Source: Bacilli bacterium (lineage in GTDB: Bacteria > Bacillota_I > Bacilli_A > RF39 > UBA660). Taken from it: a stretch of 64,000 bases of DNA. This document shows positions 37,697 to 46,335 of this stretch, piece after piece. The position numbers were made by a program, and so were the translations under genes. The first letter of the stretch is position 1. Each line of letters starts with the position of its first letter. The DNA lies in contig JAFURC010000016.1 in the NCBI GenBank assembly GCA_017472015.1, positions 17,167 to 81,166 of the forward strand, read 5' to 3'. The notes beneath the pieces were generated by a model. It saw only the letters and a program-made list of their open reading frames with translations, did no database searches and was not told the DNA's origin.

Positions 37697-38785
37697 TCAT
37701 TTCTTCATAATTTTTTTTATATAATTCAACCATTTTTTATTTATTACATCAGGATTTGTTAAATTAATGACTTTTCTTGCTTCTTTTGCTAAATTTGTTG
37801 CTAATTTAGGATTACTTAAAATTTCTTCCATTTTTTTTGTCAATTCTTCACAATTTCCAACGGGAACTAATATTCCATTTTGATTGTTTTTAATCAATGT
37901 TCTTGGTCCTCCACAAGGACAATCAGTTGAAATGACTGGTAATCCAAGTGTCATTGCTTCGATTAAGGAGTTAGGAAGTCCTTCGTAATCGCTAGATAAA
38001 ACAAATAAATTAGCATCGACTATTTCGTTTTGTACATTATCAATTTCCCCCATTAATTTTACTCTATCACTTAAATTTAATTTTTTAATATACTCCTCTA
38101 ATTCATCGTGTAAAGGTCCTATTCCATATATTAAAAGTTTATATTCTAAAAACTTATCTGATAAATTATTAAAAGCATCAATTAATAATTTTTGATTTTT
38201 TTGAGGAGCTAATCGTCCAACATTAACAATCTTTTTTTCTCTTTTACCGGTATATTCCTGAGTGATAAAATCTTTACTGAGAGGATTTAATATAATAACC
38301 GACTTATCTTGAATATATTTAGGAAAATAACTTTTAGCCTCCTCCGTTTGAAAAACAAATCCATCGGCTTTTTTATATAGTTTTTTCATAATAAATTTAT
38401 TAATTTTAGATTTATATTCAATTTTTGGATCATTACGAACTGATACAATTACAGGAATTTTATGGATAGGTTTTAAAAATAAAACACGATAACTAGGCTC
38501 TGGTAGAAAAGAAATAATAATATCAGGATTGATTTCTTTTATAAACTTATTTAATTTTTTAATTCTTTTTATATTTTTTAAAAGAAAATTATTTGATTGT
38601 TTCAAGTCATCCAAAACATCTACTTTGACATTTAAAGGTAGTGAATATGATAGATTATTTTTTTTTGTTAAAATAATATTTATTGAATATTCTTTATTTA
38701 AAGAATTAGTTAAATTAGATATTACTCTTTCCGCACCACCGTGTCCAAAAGAACCAAGACAAAATAAAATTTTCTTTTTAGACAT
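37697..38785 (-). CDS. Family 4 glycosyltransferase
   Basis: 362 residues: KKILFCLGSFGHGGAERVIS at the start, PVIVSVRNDPKIEY, KIVNVGRLAPQKNQKLLIDAF, LLIYGIGPLHDELEEYI, then SSDYEGLPNSLIEAMTLGLP and STDCPCGGPRTLI. The GGAERV start and CPCGGP motif are typical of GT4 enzymes close to N-acetylgalactosamine transferases. Start at ATG 38785 (GGTGA five bases upstream); a GTG at 38794 is less likely. Overlaps the preceding GT4 gene by 8 bases. Confidence 0.9.
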   Translation of the reverse strand: MSKKKILFCLGSFGHGGAERVISNLTNSLNKEYSINIILTKKNNLSYSLPLNVKVDVLDDLKQSNNFLLKNIKRIKKLNKFIKEINPDIIISFLPEPSYRVLFLKPIHKIPVIVSVRNDPKIEYKSKINKFIMKKLYKKADGFVFQTEEAKSYFPKYIQDKSVIILNPLSKDFITQEYTGKREKKIVNVGRLAPQKNQKLLIDAFNNLSDKFLEYKLLIYGIGPLHDELEEYIKKLNLSDRVKLMGEIDNVQNEIVDANLFVLSSDYEGLPNSLIEAMTLGLPVISTDCPCGGPRTLIKNNQNGILVPVGNCEELTKKMEEILSNPKLATNLAKEARKVINLTNPDVINKKWLNYIKKIMKK

Positions 38786-39893
38786 TTTTATCACCCAATT
38801 TCATATAAAATTCTGTTAACCAATTAACATTTTTAGAAATATCATAGCCAGATGCTTGAATTTCTTTTTTAGTATTATATCTTTTAAAATTCTTATATTT
38901 TAAAATGTTCTGAACCCAAATTTTAATATCGTCTTCTAAGGATAATTTAGTTATTAAATTGGTTATAATCACCTCATCAGTTATAGTATCAGACATAACA
39001 ATTGGTAAACTTGCTGCTTGAGCTTCTATTAAGGTTACAGGTAACCCTTCATAAATTGATGGCATAACAAATACATCCATAACTTGTAAAAATTCATTAA
39101 CATCACTTCGATTAGTAAGTATTAAAACTTTATCTTCCAAATTTAAATCTTTTATTTTATTTTGAATTTCACATTTTAATGAAGATTCATCGCCTATTAA
39201 AAGTAAAAAAGCCTCTTTATTATTTTTTTGAATTTCATTAAAGATCTCTAAAATAAATTTATGATTTTTAGATTCAACAAATCTTCCAACGGTACCTATT
39301 ATAAATTTATCTTCTAAATGATATTTTTTTCTTATAGTATTTCTTATATTTGAATTATATAGAAATTTTTCTGTATTAATGGAATTATTTAAAACAAAAC
39401 ATTTATTAGAATCTGCGACTTTTTTACCAAATAACCAGATACAAGATTCTTTCGAACAACCAATGAAGTAATTGGCAATATATCTTATTTTATATTGATA
39501 TATTTTCTTAATAACCGATGATATCCCCTTACCGTTTGATGTACTGTGACTATGAGATATTGTAATTAATCCATATTTTTTAGCAATTTTTAATACAATT
39601 GCAGCTGTACTTCTTACATGAGAGTGGATTATTTTATATTCTTTATGATTTTCAAAAAAATCATCCCATGCTCTTGTATACAAAAAATGGTTTTTTCCAT
39701 TATAATTTGGTAATACATATACCTTGCCACCTAAAGATTCAATTTCTTTTTGAAAATATTTTTCTTCTTTATCAATAATAAAGTCAAATTGAATTTTCTT
39801 TTTATCAATATTGCGATATAATTCCATGATCATCGTTTGTGATCCACCAATATTTAAACTACCTATATATTGTAAAATTCGAATTTGTTTCAT
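38778..39893 (-). CDS. Family 4 glycosyltransferase (EpsF-like)
   Basis: 371 residues: IRILQYIGSLNIGGSQTMIM at the start, IIHSHVRSTAAIVLKIAKKY, ISHSHSTSNGKGIS, the donor-domain start FIIGTVGRFVESKNHKFILE and MPSIYEGLPVTLIEAQAASLP. The segment ITISHSHS and GCSKESCIWLFG resembles EpsF of Bacillus. Two bases separate it from the acyltransferase gene upstream. Acts in repeat-unit assembly; donor sugar unknown. Confidence 0.9.
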   Translation of the reverse strand: MKQIRILQYIGSLNIGGSQTMIMELYRNIDKKKIQFDFIIDKEEKYFQKEIESLGGKVYVLPNYNGKNHFLYTRAWDDFFENHKEYKIIHSHVRSTAAIVLKIAKKYGLITISHSHSTSNGKGISSVIKKIYQYKIRYIANYFIGCSKESCIWLFGKKVADSNKCFVLNNSINTEKFLYNSNIRNTIRKKYHLEDKFIIGTVGRFVESKNHKFILEIFNEIQKNNKEAFLLLIGDESSLKCEIQNKIKDLNLEDKVLILTNRSDVNEFLQVMDVFVMPSIYEGLPVTLIEAQAASLPIVMSDTITDEVIITNLITKLSLEDDIKIWVQNILKYKNFKRYNTKKEIQASGYDISKNVNWLTEFYMKLGDKNV

Positions 39894-39895
39894 AT

Positions 39896-40399
39896 TTACC
39901 TTCTTTCAATTTTTATAATTTCTAGATTATCATTGCTTTTAACAATATAATCATTATCAATTTTACTATTTAAAACAACATTGGCACCAATTACATTACC
40001 GGAACCAATATTAGTTTTATAAAGAAGAATAGCATTTGAACAAATCCAATTATAATTTCCTATTTTTATTTCTTTTTCTATATAATTTTTCTTGATATTA
40101 TAATTTTTAGTATTAAAAACGTGAGAATGATCATACATTTTTACATTTTCCCCAAATAAATTATCATCACCAATTACTATTTCATTATGGCAATTAATTG
40201 AACAATCATTATTAAAATAATTATTATTTCCAATTACTAATTTACCATTTTTACTCATATTAATATTAAATCTTTTTTCAAAAATCAAATGAGAACCAAT
40301 TTTTAATCTTTTACCATATTTTAATTTGAAATAAAATATTTTAATTTTTATTCTTAGAAATTTTTTAATATTTTCTAAAAATTTTATAACTATATACAT
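39896..40399 (-). CDS. Hexapeptide-repeat acyltransferase (WbbJ-like)
   Basis: 167 residues. A basic, possibly membrane-facing N-terminus (about 1-33) is followed by left-handed beta-helix repeats: LVIGNNNYFNNDCSINCHN, IVIGDDNLFGENVKMYDHSH, IKIGNYNWICSNAILLYKTN and IGSGNVIGANVVLN. MYDHSH carries the expected catalytic His. Likely O-acetylation of the polymer. It lies between two glycosyltransferase genes; the second acyltransferase of the locus is at 32649-33188. Confidence 0.87.
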   Translation of the reverse strand: MYIVIKFLENIKKFLRIKIKIFYFKLKYGKRLKIGSHLIFEKRFNINMSKNGKLVIGNNNYFNNDCSINCHNEIVIGDDNLFGENVKMYDHSHVFNTKNYNIKKNYIEKEIKIGNYNWICSNAILLYKTNIGSGNVIGANVVLNSKIDNDYIVKSNDNLEIIKIERR

Positions 40400-40410
40400 A
40401 CAAACCTCGA

Positions 40411-41529
40411 TTATTTTATATTTAGTATTTCTAACATTTTTTTATTAATTATTTCAATTGCAAAGCGATCTTTACAATATTTATAACTTTCTTCACTCAT
40501 TTTTTCTACTTCTTCTTTATGTTCAATCATATAAATCATTTTTTTATATAAATCATTTATATCTTTAGGTTTCACTAAAAAACCATTTTTTCCATTTATT
40601 ACTTCACGACATCCAATCGAATCAGTTGTAATAATTGGTTTTGCAGTTGCTAAAGCTTCAAGAGAAGCTCTAGGTATGCCTTCTCTATAATATGATGGAA
40701 GGACATAAACACGAGCATTTTTTAAATATTCAAAGACATTATTAGTTTCCGGAATATATTCTATGATATTGTCATCAATATAAGGTTTTAAAGAAGAATA
40801 ATCAATTGAATATGATGTTTTATCAATTCTTCCGATATAGATAAATCTAGCATAAGGATACTTTTCTTTAACCATTTTCGCGGCTTCAAAATACTCAATA
40901 ACCCCTTTACTTTTTAAAACCCTTGAAACCATAATAAAAATATCTTCATCAGGTAAATTAGATTTTTTGAATTTTTTCATATTAACACCTGATCCTGATA
41001 CTAATTCACATTTATCTCTTTTAAGATATTTTCTTTTTACAACCTCATCTATATCATCTTGATTTTGGAATATTACTTTTTTATTATATCTAAATGAAAT
41101 TTTATACAAAATACCACATACAAAACGAATTATCTTAGTTTTAAAACTAACTTCTTTTTCATACAAATGCCCAAGTCCTGTTACCATTGAATAAATATTT
41201 TTGATTTTATTCATTCTAGCTGCTAAACTACCTAAAACGATAGGTTTAATTGTATAAGAAAAAACAATATCTGGTTTTTCTTTTTTTATTATTTTCTTTA
41301 AAGTAAAAATATAAGTAAGATTCTTAGTTATTGAAGTAGTATTTTTATTCATTTCTATAACTATTTCTTTAGCACCTAAGTTTTTAAATTGTTCAGAAAA
41401 GCCTGATTCTGGAACTACAACCGATACATCATAATTTTTCTTTATAATATCTTTTACTAAATCTTCTCGAAAGTTAAAAAACATGCTAGTATTTGAAGTG
41501 ATAATTAAAACTTTTTTCTTTTTTTTCAT
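40411..41529 (-). CDS. Family 4 glycosyltransferase
   Basis: 372 residues: KKKVLIITSNTSMFFNFRED, FSYTIKPIVLGSLAARM, YSMVTGLGHLYEKE, DIFIMVSRVLKSKGVIEYFE and LPSYYREGIPRASLEALATAKP with TTDSIGCREVI. The NTSMFFNFR start and the SYTIKP and GLGH segments are those of capsular enzymes such as PglA/CapM-type N-acetylgalactosaminyl transferases. First enzyme gene of the operon after the LCP gene, so it may add the second sugar to the lipid-linked primer (inference). Confidence 0.9.
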   Translation of the reverse strand: MKKKKKVLIITSNTSMFFNFREDLVKDIIKKNYDVSVVVPESGFSEQFKNLGAKEIVIEMNKNTTSITKNLTYIFTLKKIIKKEKPDIVFSYTIKPIVLGSLAARMNKIKNIYSMVTGLGHLYEKEVSFKTKIIRFVCGILYKISFRYNKKVIFQNQDDIDEVVKRKYLKRDKCELVSGSGVNMKKFKKSNLPDEDIFIMVSRVLKSKGVIEYFEAAKMVKEKYPYARFIYIGRIDKTSYSIDYSSLKPYIDDNIIEYIPETNNVFEYLKNARVYVLPSYYREGIPRASLEALATAKPIITTDSIGCREVINGKNGFLVKPKDINDLYKKMIYMIEHKEEVEKMSEESYKYCKDRFAIEIINKKMLEILNIK

Positions 41530-41588
41530 AAATGAATACTCCTATCTAATATTATTTATTTTACATTTTATAAATATAATTTTTTTAA

Positions 41589-43505
41589 TCAATCATTTTC
41601 CAATCTTTCTTCTTTTTCTTCTGTTGTACTTAGATTATCATCACTTACTATTTCATCTTTTTTTGAATCTGAAATATTAATTTCAATATCAGCGTTATCG
41701 ACAATAACTTCATTATTGACATCTTCTTTTTCTTCTGTTGTACTTAGATTATCATCACTTATTATTTCTTCATTTTTTGAATCTAAAATATTAATTTCAA
41801 TATCAGTATTATCGACAATAACTTCATTATTGATGTCTTCTTTTTCTATAATAGAACTTTTAGTTTCTAATGATTCTTTTGAACTATTATCTTCTTTTAA
41901 AATAATCCCATTTGATAAATTTTTATTTTCTTCGTAAGAATTTTCTAATTTTTTACCATCACTAACTTTATTTAAGCTTTCTTTTGCATTGCTAATTGTA
42001 TTTTCATCTGGTACCATGACATATAATTTTTGATAAGGATATGTATAAGTAAAATCACTTCCATCACTTCCACTTAAACTAATTGAAGTGATATTCCAAT
42101 TTGGCATATCATTAAGTTGTAATTTAACTAAATCTGTTATTTTATCAGTTCCAAGATTAGTAGCAAAACTACCACTTAAAGAATTCAAAATATTACTATA
42201 ATTCGTTAAAATGCTAGGGTTCATAGCTTTTTTGATAATAGCTTGTATCATTGCTTGTTGATTTTCTCCACGAACTCTATCTCCTTCTTTGAATGCTTTC
42301 CTTGTTCTTACAAAATCAAGAGCTTCTAGACCACTTACGTGATTATAACCTTTTTTAAAATAATAACCTCGACCTGCACTTTTAAATGTATATTTTGAAT
42401 AAACATCCACACCACCTAGAGCATCTACTAGATTAACAAGTGCTGCATAATTAACTTTAAAGTAATAATTAATCTCAGTATCTAGTAAATTTTCTATAGT
42501 TTTAACGCTCATATCAATTCCATAAATTCCTGCATGAGTTAATTTATCTTTAGAATCTGTCCCAGGAAACTCAACATAATAATCTCTTGGTATATTAATC
42601 ATTAATATTTGATTAGTCTTAGGATTAATACTAACAACAATATTCACGTCACTTCTTGTTAAACTATTAACACTACCATATGAATCAATTCCTGATATAT
42701 AAAAATTAAATGTATCTTTAGTAACATCTGCTTCTTTTTTAATTTCTACAACTTTTTCTTTTAAAGAAAATTCATATATTACTTTATATTTTAAGTCAAA
42801 TTCTTCTGAATCTTCACTTAACATTTGATAATAAGAATCACCTAGTACTATAGCTTTTATCTCTTTATTATCTAAATCATTTAAAGCAATGCTATATTCT
42901 TTATATTCTTCCTCAGCAAAACTTATTTCATCTTCTAAATTTTTAAATATTTTATCTAAGTCTTCATTAGAATGCTTAACATAACCAATTTTTTCTTCAT
43001 CTAAATCATCTATTTCTTGATAATCGCTATTCTTTAAAACCATAACAACATAGTTTTTAGTTTCATAATTATAACCACTAGTAAAATCATCTAAAAAACT
43101 AAATGTTTTATTTAAATAAAAAAATGAAAAACTTAAAATCAAAATATTAATTATAGCCACAACAGAAACAAAAATTTTAAAACCTTTATTAATTTTTTTC
43201 CTAGTTAATAAAAACAATAATACAACAGGTAAAAGAACTACTAAAACTAAATAAACTATTAAATATTTTAAAGGTAAAACATCATATCTAAATACTAAAA
43301 AAGTATTTAAAAAAATCATAAACAACCAAATAATACTAATAATTAATAAGTAAATATTTAATTTCTTTACTTTTTTATTTTTCTTTTTTTTCTTCTTCAC
43401 TTTATCACCTTTATTATTTTTTATGTTTTTTTTATTGGTTTTATCTTCTTTTTGATTTTCTTTTTTATAAAGTTCTTCATCTATATCTTCGATTATAACA
43501 TCCAT
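41589..43505 (-). CDS. LytR-CpsA-Psr (LCP) family cell-wall polymer ligase
   Basis: 638 residues. A Lys-rich cytoplasmic start, three membrane helices (about 46-130), an extracytoplasmic accessory region and an LCP domain: GSVNSLTRSDVNIVVSINP, INIPRDYYVEFPG, KLTHAGIYG, VDALGGVDVYS, SGLEALDFVRTRKAF and GDRVRGENQQAMIQAI. The conserved Arg and Asp residues that bind the pyrophosphate lipid are present. An about 95-residue acidic tail contains two 38-residue repeats. LCP enzymes attach capsule or teichoic polymers to peptidoglycan. Start at ATG 43505 with AGGCGGTG upstream. First gene of the cps operon; in its tail the repeats are unlike the rest of the family. Confidence 0.92.
   Translation of the reverse strand: MDVIIEDIDEELYKKENQKEDKTNKKNIKNNKGDKVKKKKKKNKKVKKLNIYLLIISIIWLFMIFLNTFLVFRYDVLPLKYLIVYLVLVVLLPVVLLFLLTRKKINKGFKIFVSVVAIINILILSFSFFYLNKTFSFLDDFTSGYNYETKNYVVMVLKNSDYQEIDDLDEEKIGYVKHSNEDLDKIFKNLEDEISFAEEEYKEYSIALNDLDNKEIKAIVLGDSYYQMLSEDSEEFDLKYKVIYEFSLKEKVVEIKKEADVTKDTFNFYISGIDSYGSVNSLTRSDVNIVVSINPKTNQILMINIPRDYYVEFPGTDSKDKLTHAGIYGIDMSVKTIENLLDTEINYYFKVNYAALVNLVDALGGVDVYSKYTFKSAGRGYYFKKGYNHVSGLEALDFVRTRKAFKEGDRVRGENQQAMIQAIIKKAMNPSILTNYSNILNSLSGSFATNLGTDKITDLVKLQLNDMPNWNITSISLSGSDGSDFTYTYPYQKLYVMVPDENTISNAKESLNKVSDGKKLENSYEENKNLSNGIILKEDNSSKESLETKSSIIEKEDINNEVIVDNTDIEINILDSKNEEIISDDNLSTTEEKEDVNNEVIVDNADIEINISDSKKDEIVSDDNLSTTEEKEERLEND
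41612..41850 (-). repeat. Two tandem 114-bp repeats in the LCP gene tail
   Basis: The stretch encoding EKEDINNEVIVDNTDIEINI and its continuation to STTE is followed by a second copy (EKEDVNNEVIVDNADIEINI to STTE). The period is exactly 114 bases (CTGTTGTACTTAG at 41621 and 41735), so the frame is kept. The copies differ at only a few bases. Confidence 0.85.
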
Positions 43506-43564
43506 ATTACACCGCCTACTAACTATGTGCATTTTATTTCTTTAATCAACATAAGTTCTCTTAA

Positions 43565-43595
43565 AGTATATCATATTTAAAAAAAAAATGATCAA
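43565..43595 (-). promoter_or_regulatory. Promoter of the capsule operon
   Basis: On the minus strand TTGATC (43595-43590), a 19-base spacer made mostly of T, and TATACT (43570-43565) with an upstream TG (extended -10), about 60 bases before the LCP start. The T-rich spacer is unusual and longer than the standard 17. Confidence 0.5.
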
Positions 43596-43634
43596 AAAAA
43601 AGAAAAATTGTCGAAAATTTTCTTCAATTTCTCT
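43596..43634 (-). terminator. Terminator upstream of the capsule operon
   Basis: Minus-strand AGAGAAATTG pairs with CAATTTTTCT, followed by a T run. It ends the transcript of the 43657-44130 gene and insulates the capsule promoter, which overlaps its distal end. Confidence 0.55.
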
Positions 43635-43656
43635 TTTTTATTAGTTTTTTTTATAA

Positions 43657-44130
43657 TTAACTTACAATTACTCGACCATTATAATTTAAATTACCTAAAT
43701 AAGTTTCACTCAACCATATTTTTAAATTAATAGTTTTAGTCTCGTTTGTATCAATATCATCAATATAAATAATACCATCTGTATTTAATGAATGAATACT
43801 TCTATTATTAATCATATACTTTACATAATTATTACTTACATTATCAGTTAACATATCACTAACAATAGAAATTTTTATATCTTGTTTTGTATCTGATATA
43901 TTTTGAATATCAAAGTTATAACTTTCTATTTTATTAATATCTTTATCACTTACTTGACTCAATGAATTAAATTCTATGTTCTCTGAAACAATAATATTTT
44001 TATCTTGAATATCCTTATAAATATTAAAGTCTTTAACATAAAACCAAAGATAAGTTGAAACTATTAAGAAAATACTAGTATAAATAATTGATGATATATG
44101 ATATATCATTTCTTTTTTATATTTATTCAC
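43657..44130 (-). CDS. Single-pass membrane protein, function unknown
   Basis: 157 residues from a GTG at 44130, chosen because AAGGGGTG lies seven bases upstream; the longer ATG frame from 44169 reads through that site. One membrane helix (about 12-31) is followed by an extracytoplasmic domain of about 115 residues with alternating beta-like segments (NIIVSENIEFNSLSQVSD, SYNFDIQNISDTKQDIKISI and ETKTINLKIWLSETYLG). This resembles the TasA/camelysin-like beta-sandwich of small exported Bacillota proteins, but I cannot assign it. Separated by a terminator from the capsule locus and 41 bases downstream of the comEB-like gene. Confidence 0.6.
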   Translation of the reverse strand: MNKYKKEMIYHISSIIYTSIFLIVSTYLWFYVKDFNIYKDIQDKNIIVSENIEFNSLSQVSDKDINKIESYNFDIQNISDTKQDIKISIVSDMLTDNVSNNYVKYMINNRSIHSLNTDGIIYIDDIDTNETKTINLKIWLSETYLGNLNYNGRVIVS

Positions 44131-44171
44131 AAAAAAACACCCCTTAAATTTAGGGATATTATACCACAAAA

Positions 44172-44705
44172 TTAGTTTTTTTGCAAGTCTATTACTATTT
44201 TATCGGTATTTAAGGCAATTGAATGATAAGATACACCACATTCATCAAACATCATTTTACTTGCTTTAACACTATCTGAGTCTTCTACTTTTTCTCCATT
44301 TGGATTTTTAAATTTATCAGATAAATATATTACTTCTTTTATTCCTGATTGAACAATTAATTTAGCACATTCATTACAAGGGAATAAATCAACATATATT
44401 TTTGCATTTTCTAAGTCTTTTCTACTTCCTCGGTAGTTTAATATAGCATTCATCTCGGCATGACAAACAAAAGCATATTTAGTTTCTAACATACCACCAT
44501 TTCTTTCCCACGGAAAAACGACATCGTTAAATCCATTAGGAGCTCCATTATATCCAATTGATAAAATTCTATTTTGTTTATCAACAATACATGCCCCAAC
44601 TCTTGTGGATGGGTCTTTACTTCTATATGAAGAAAGTTTAGCGATTGCCATAAAATATTCATCCCATGATAAGTAATCTTTTCGTTGTTTATCTATTTTT
44701 TTCAT
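44172..44705 (-). CDS. comEB: dCMP deaminase / ComEB-type cytidylate deaminase
   Basis: 177 residues. Zinc deaminase with CHAEMNAILNY (His-x-Glu) and PCNECAKLI (Cys-x2-Cys); also SYRSKDPSTRVGACIVDK and IGYNGAPNGF, the dCMP-deaminase substrate loop. Converts dCMP to dUMP for thymidylate synthesis; in Bacillus the gene lies in the comE operon but there is no other com gene here. The start touches the mtaB stop (44706), so the two are coupled. The C-terminal about 30 residues are longer than the core family. Confidence 0.92.
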   Translation of the reverse strand: MKKIDKQRKDYLSWDEYFMAIAKLSSYRSKDPSTRVGACIVDKQNRILSIGYNGAPNGFNDVVFPWERNGGMLETKYAFVCHAEMNAILNYRGSRKDLENAKIYVDLFPCNECAKLIVQSGIKEVIYLSDKFKNPNGEKVEDSDSVKASKMMFDECGVSYHSIALNTDKIVIDLQKN

Positions 44706-45977
44706 TTATTCACCTATAATACCTTCCAATGTTAAATCATTTCTTTTATTAATTTTTACTTTTATTATTTTATTACTTTCTACTCTTTTATTTACTAAAA
44801 CCTTTAAATAATTACCAGTATGACCAATTGATTTATTATTGTCATTTGTCTCAATTAAAACTTCAACAGTTTTACCTATAAAAGAATCTAAATAATCGCT
44901 TTCTAAGTTATTACTTAAAGCAATTAATTCTTTTACTCTTTCTTTTTTTATATTATCAGGAATTTGATTAGGCATTAAGTCAGCTTTTGTTCCTTGTCTT
45001 CTTGAATACGGGAATACATGGATTTTCGAAAAATTAATTTTCTTTGCAAATTCAAGAGTTTCCTTGAAATTTTCTTCACTTTCTCCTGGAAAACCAACGA
45101 TAATATCCGTTGTTATATTAATGTCTGATCTAATACGCCTAATAGTTTTAATTTTATCATAAAAATAATCGGTTAAATATTTTCGGTTCATATTTTTTAA
45201 GACGCTATCAGATCCTGCTTGAAGTGGTATATGTAAATGGGAAACAATTTTCTTGTTTTCTTTTAAAACATTTAAAAACTCATCATTTAATTCTGTTATT
45301 TCAATTGATGATATTCTTAGTCTTTTTAAACCATCTATTTTGCAAATTTCTCTTAATAACTCAGGAAAAGATGTTTTTATATCACTTCCATAGTGACCTG
45401 TATGAATACCAGTTAAAACTACTTCTTGATAACCATTTTGCACTAATGTATTAATTTCTTTTAAAACTGTTTCTTTCTTTTTACTTCTTTGTCTTCCTCT
45501 TGTGTAAGGAATTATACAATAAGAACAAAAGTTCTCACAACCATCTTGAATTTTAACATAAGCTCTTGTATGAGAAGACATTTCTTCTATAAACATATCT
45601 TCAAAATTAGAATCAAAATCATCATATAAAATTTTTTTATTTTCTTTAGTTTGTAAATATTCTTCAACAAGTTCTACAACTTTAGATTTATCTTTATTTC
45701 CAATTATTATATTAACTCTATCGTTTTCATAATCTTTATGGGCTTCAATCATACACCCCATAACAACAATTATACTACTATTGTTTTCTCTTATTATTTT
45801 ATTTATTATTTTTCTACTTTTTGAATCACTCATATTGGTAACACTACAAGTATTTATAATATAAATATCACTTATACCATCAGTTATTTCATAACCTTTT
45901 TTCTTAAATTCACTTAAAACATATTCAGATTCATAAGTATTAACTTTACAACCGAGTGTAACTGCACGTACTTTCAT
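44706..45977 (-). CDS. mtaB: tRNA ms2t6A37 methylthiotransferase MtaB
   Basis: 423 residues. Radical-SAM methylthiotransferase that converts t6A37 to ms2t6A37 in ANN-decoding tRNAs. An N-terminal MTTase domain carries the three cluster cysteines (TLGCKVNTYESE, INTCSVTNMSDS, VVMGCMIEA), then the radical-SAM motif DGCENFCSYCIIPYTRGRQR, GFPGESEENFKETL and a C-terminal TRAM domain. The TLGCKVN and TNMSDSKSR signatures mark MtaB (YqeV) rather than MiaB or RimO. Lies two bases after the 104-residue gene. Confidence 0.95.
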   Translation of the reverse strand: MKVRAVTLGCKVNTYESEYVLSEFKKKGYEITDGISDIYIINTCSVTNMSDSKSRKIINKIIRENNSSIIVVMGCMIEAHKDYENDRVNIIIGNKDKSKVVELVEEYLQTKENKKILYDDFDSNFEDMFIEEMSSHTRAYVKIQDGCENFCSYCIIPYTRGRQRSKKKETVLKEINTLVQNGYQEVVLTGIHTGHYGSDIKTSFPELLREICKIDGLKRLRISSIEITELNDEFLNVLKENKKIVSHLHIPLQAGSDSVLKNMNRKYLTDYFYDKIKTIRRIRSDINITTDIIVGFPGESEENFKETLEFAKKINFSKIHVFPYSRRQGTKADLMPNQIPDNIKKERVKELIALSNNLESDYLDSFIGKTVEVLIETNDNNKSIGHTGNYLKVLVNKRVESNKIIKVKINKRNDLTLEGIIGE

Positions 45978-45979
45978 AA

Positions 45980-46294
45980 CTATTTTTTTATATACTGCTT
46001 ACTTGCTGTTTGTTCTTGGAACTCTTCTTTTGCTTGTTGAACCATTTTAAAAATCATAATTACTTCAGGATTCATATAAGGATAAAGTTCTTCTTCAGAT
46101 TTATTTTCTTTTAAAACATATTTTAAATTTTTAAAATCAATAATATCATGAAGTTTATCCATTTTCATTGTTGTTCTATCAAAATTTCTTCCTAAGGCAT
46201 GAAGAACTCTATAAAAATCTTGAATAATTAAACTTGATAACTCAGATCCAAAAACTAAATAACCACTTGCTATAACTTCGTCGTATGTATACAT
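45980..46294 (-). CDS. Conserved-looking soluble protein, function unknown
   Basis: 104 residues: MYTYDEVIASGYLVFGSELS, IIQDFYRVLHALGRNFDR, KLHDIIDFKNLKYVLKE, YPYMNPEVIMIFKMVQQ. Helical, no signal or membrane segment. I do not recognise the family. It is probably translated with mtaB, from which it is two bases away, and may be a small accessory or regulatory protein of that operon. Confidence 0.6.
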   Translation of the reverse strand: MYTYDEVIASGYLVFGSELSSLIIQDFYRVLHALGRNFDRTTMKMDKLHDIIDFKNLKYVLKENKSEEELYPYMNPEVIMIFKMVQQAKEEFQEQTASKQYIKK

Positions 46295-46335
46295 AAAAAC
46301 CTCCCATAATTAATATTATAAAACAAAAAGAAAAA

